Assembly: GCA_026990045.1 (NCBI GenBank)
Contig: JALSIK010000047.1
Span: 1-5,792 of the forward strand
Source: Chromatiales bacterium
GTDB lineage: Bacteria; Pseudomonadota; Gammaproteobacteria; CAMYNG01
DNA length: 5,792 bases
Reading direction: 5' to 3'
In this document: piece after piece, positions 5,427 to 5,792 of the stretch
Numbering within the stretch: the first letter of the stretch is position 1
Layout of the letters: every line of letters starts with the position of its first letter
Notes under the pieces: model-generated
What the model was told of the DNA's origin: nothing
Seen by the model: only the letters and a program-made list of their open reading frames with translations
The model's database searches: none
Position numbers and translations under genes: made by a program

Positions 5427-5792
5427 CTACTCCACCCCCAGCCGCTTGCGACGATCAGCCAATGACAAGTACTGATTAGCTACGTTGACCGGCTCAAACC
5501 TCTCCAACCTGGCGTCAGCCAAATTGATAGATCCTGTTGATCCTTCCTGCACTGCCATTTTGATTTTTTTCGCCAGGGCACCTACATCATTCACGGGGGC
5601 CAGGAACCGTGCCAGATCGCCAAGCATGATTTCCCTGGGACCTGACGGACAGTCTGTTGAAACCACAGGGGTGCCCAAGGCCAGGGATTCAATGAGCACG
5701 GTCGGCAGGCCCTCGTAGTCGGATGCCAAGATTGTGGCTGCCGCATCCTTCATGATCGGATAAGGATTATGGTGGAACCCTGCAAAGATTAC
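5427..5792 (-). CDS. Family 4 glycosyltransferase (C-terminal part; 5' end outside window)
   Basis: The minus-strand frame is open from the right edge to a TAG at 5427-5429, giving 121 visible residues. It begins VIFAGFHHNPYPIMKDAA, so the ATG at 5753 is an internal methionine and not the start. The segment SDYEGLPTVLIESLALGTPV followed by VSTDCPSGPREIML is the hallmark of GT4 retaining transferases, including the E-x7-E pair (EGLPTVLIE) that binds the nucleotide-sugar donor. The missing N-terminal half would hold the acceptor-binding domain. The likely role is addition of a sugar to LPS core, O-antigen or another surface glycan, on the cytoplasmic side. By manual count, GC in 5461-5792 is about 53%, far below the GT9 gene next to it, suggesting a different origin. 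The sugar specificity is unknown. Confidence 0.88.
   Translation of the reverse strand, partial: VIFAGFHHNPYPIMKDAAATILASDYEGLPTVLIESLALGTPVVSTDCPSGPREIMLGDLARFLAPVNDVGALAKKIKMAVQEGSTGSINLADARLERFEPVNVANQYLSLADRRKRLGVE
5430..5433 (-). promoter_or_regulatory. Ribosome binding site of the GT9 gene
   Basis: On the minus strand, GGAG lies 12 nt upstream of the ATG (complement of 5415-5417), within the last codons of the GT4 gene. It is somewhat distant but is the only good candidate, and it suggests coupling to the upstream gene. Confidence 0.45.

Noticed and set aside
5427..5753. A complete 108-residue protein starting at the ATG complementary to 5751-5753
   Set aside because: The frame stays open to the window edge, and the upstream residues (AGFHHNPYPI) belong to the conserved GT4 motif, so this methionine is internal.

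Overview
The window is high-GC DNA (roughly 70% or more in most genes) from a Gram-negative bacterium. It is best explained as part of a lipopolysaccharide (LPS) core / surface glycan assembly locus. A WaaF very close to the enterobacterial type, a KdtX/WaaE/LgtF-like family 2 glycosyltransferase and further GT9 and GT4 transferases all point to a proteobacterium, probably a gammaproteobacterium. The genus cannot be fixed from this window.

Layout. (1) Positions 1-2539, rightward: the C-terminal part of an FAD-dependent (DAO-type) oxidoreductase, an aldo/keto reductase and waaF (ADP-heptose:LPS heptosyltransferase II). Each start codon lies inside the previous gene (overlaps of 10 and 25 bp), so the three are probably one translationally coupled operon. 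(2) Positions 2540-3649 have no credible gene. About 1 kb of this is a tandem array of a 282-bp unit packed with CCCTCTCCC/GGGAGAGGG palindromes, with three full or nearly full units and a rearranged fourth. (3) Positions 3650-4411, rightward: a complete GT2 glycosyltransferase. (4) Positions 4386-5792, leftward: a complete GT9 heptosyltransferase-like gene that overlaps the GT2 gene tail to tail by 26 bp, preceded 9 nt upstream by a GT4 glycosyltransferase cut by the right edge.

How the genes fit together. WaaF adds the second inner-core heptose on the cytoplasmic face of the inner membrane. The GT2, GT9 and GT4 enzymes plausibly add further core or O-chain sugars. The GT4 fragment is about 53% GC, against about 70% or more next to it, which suggests that the surface-glycan part of the locus beyond the right edge was acquired or exchanged. 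The oxidoreductase and aldo/keto reductase do not belong to known LPS chemistry and may simply share transcription.

The least ordinary item is the 282-bp array. Its unit length is a multiple of three, so several reading frames stay open through it and would produce spurious repetitive proteins in automatic annotation. Its right end has the segment order A-D-B instead of A-B-C-D, which suggests the array once had at least five units and shrank by deletion between palindromes. No clearly new biological system was identified.
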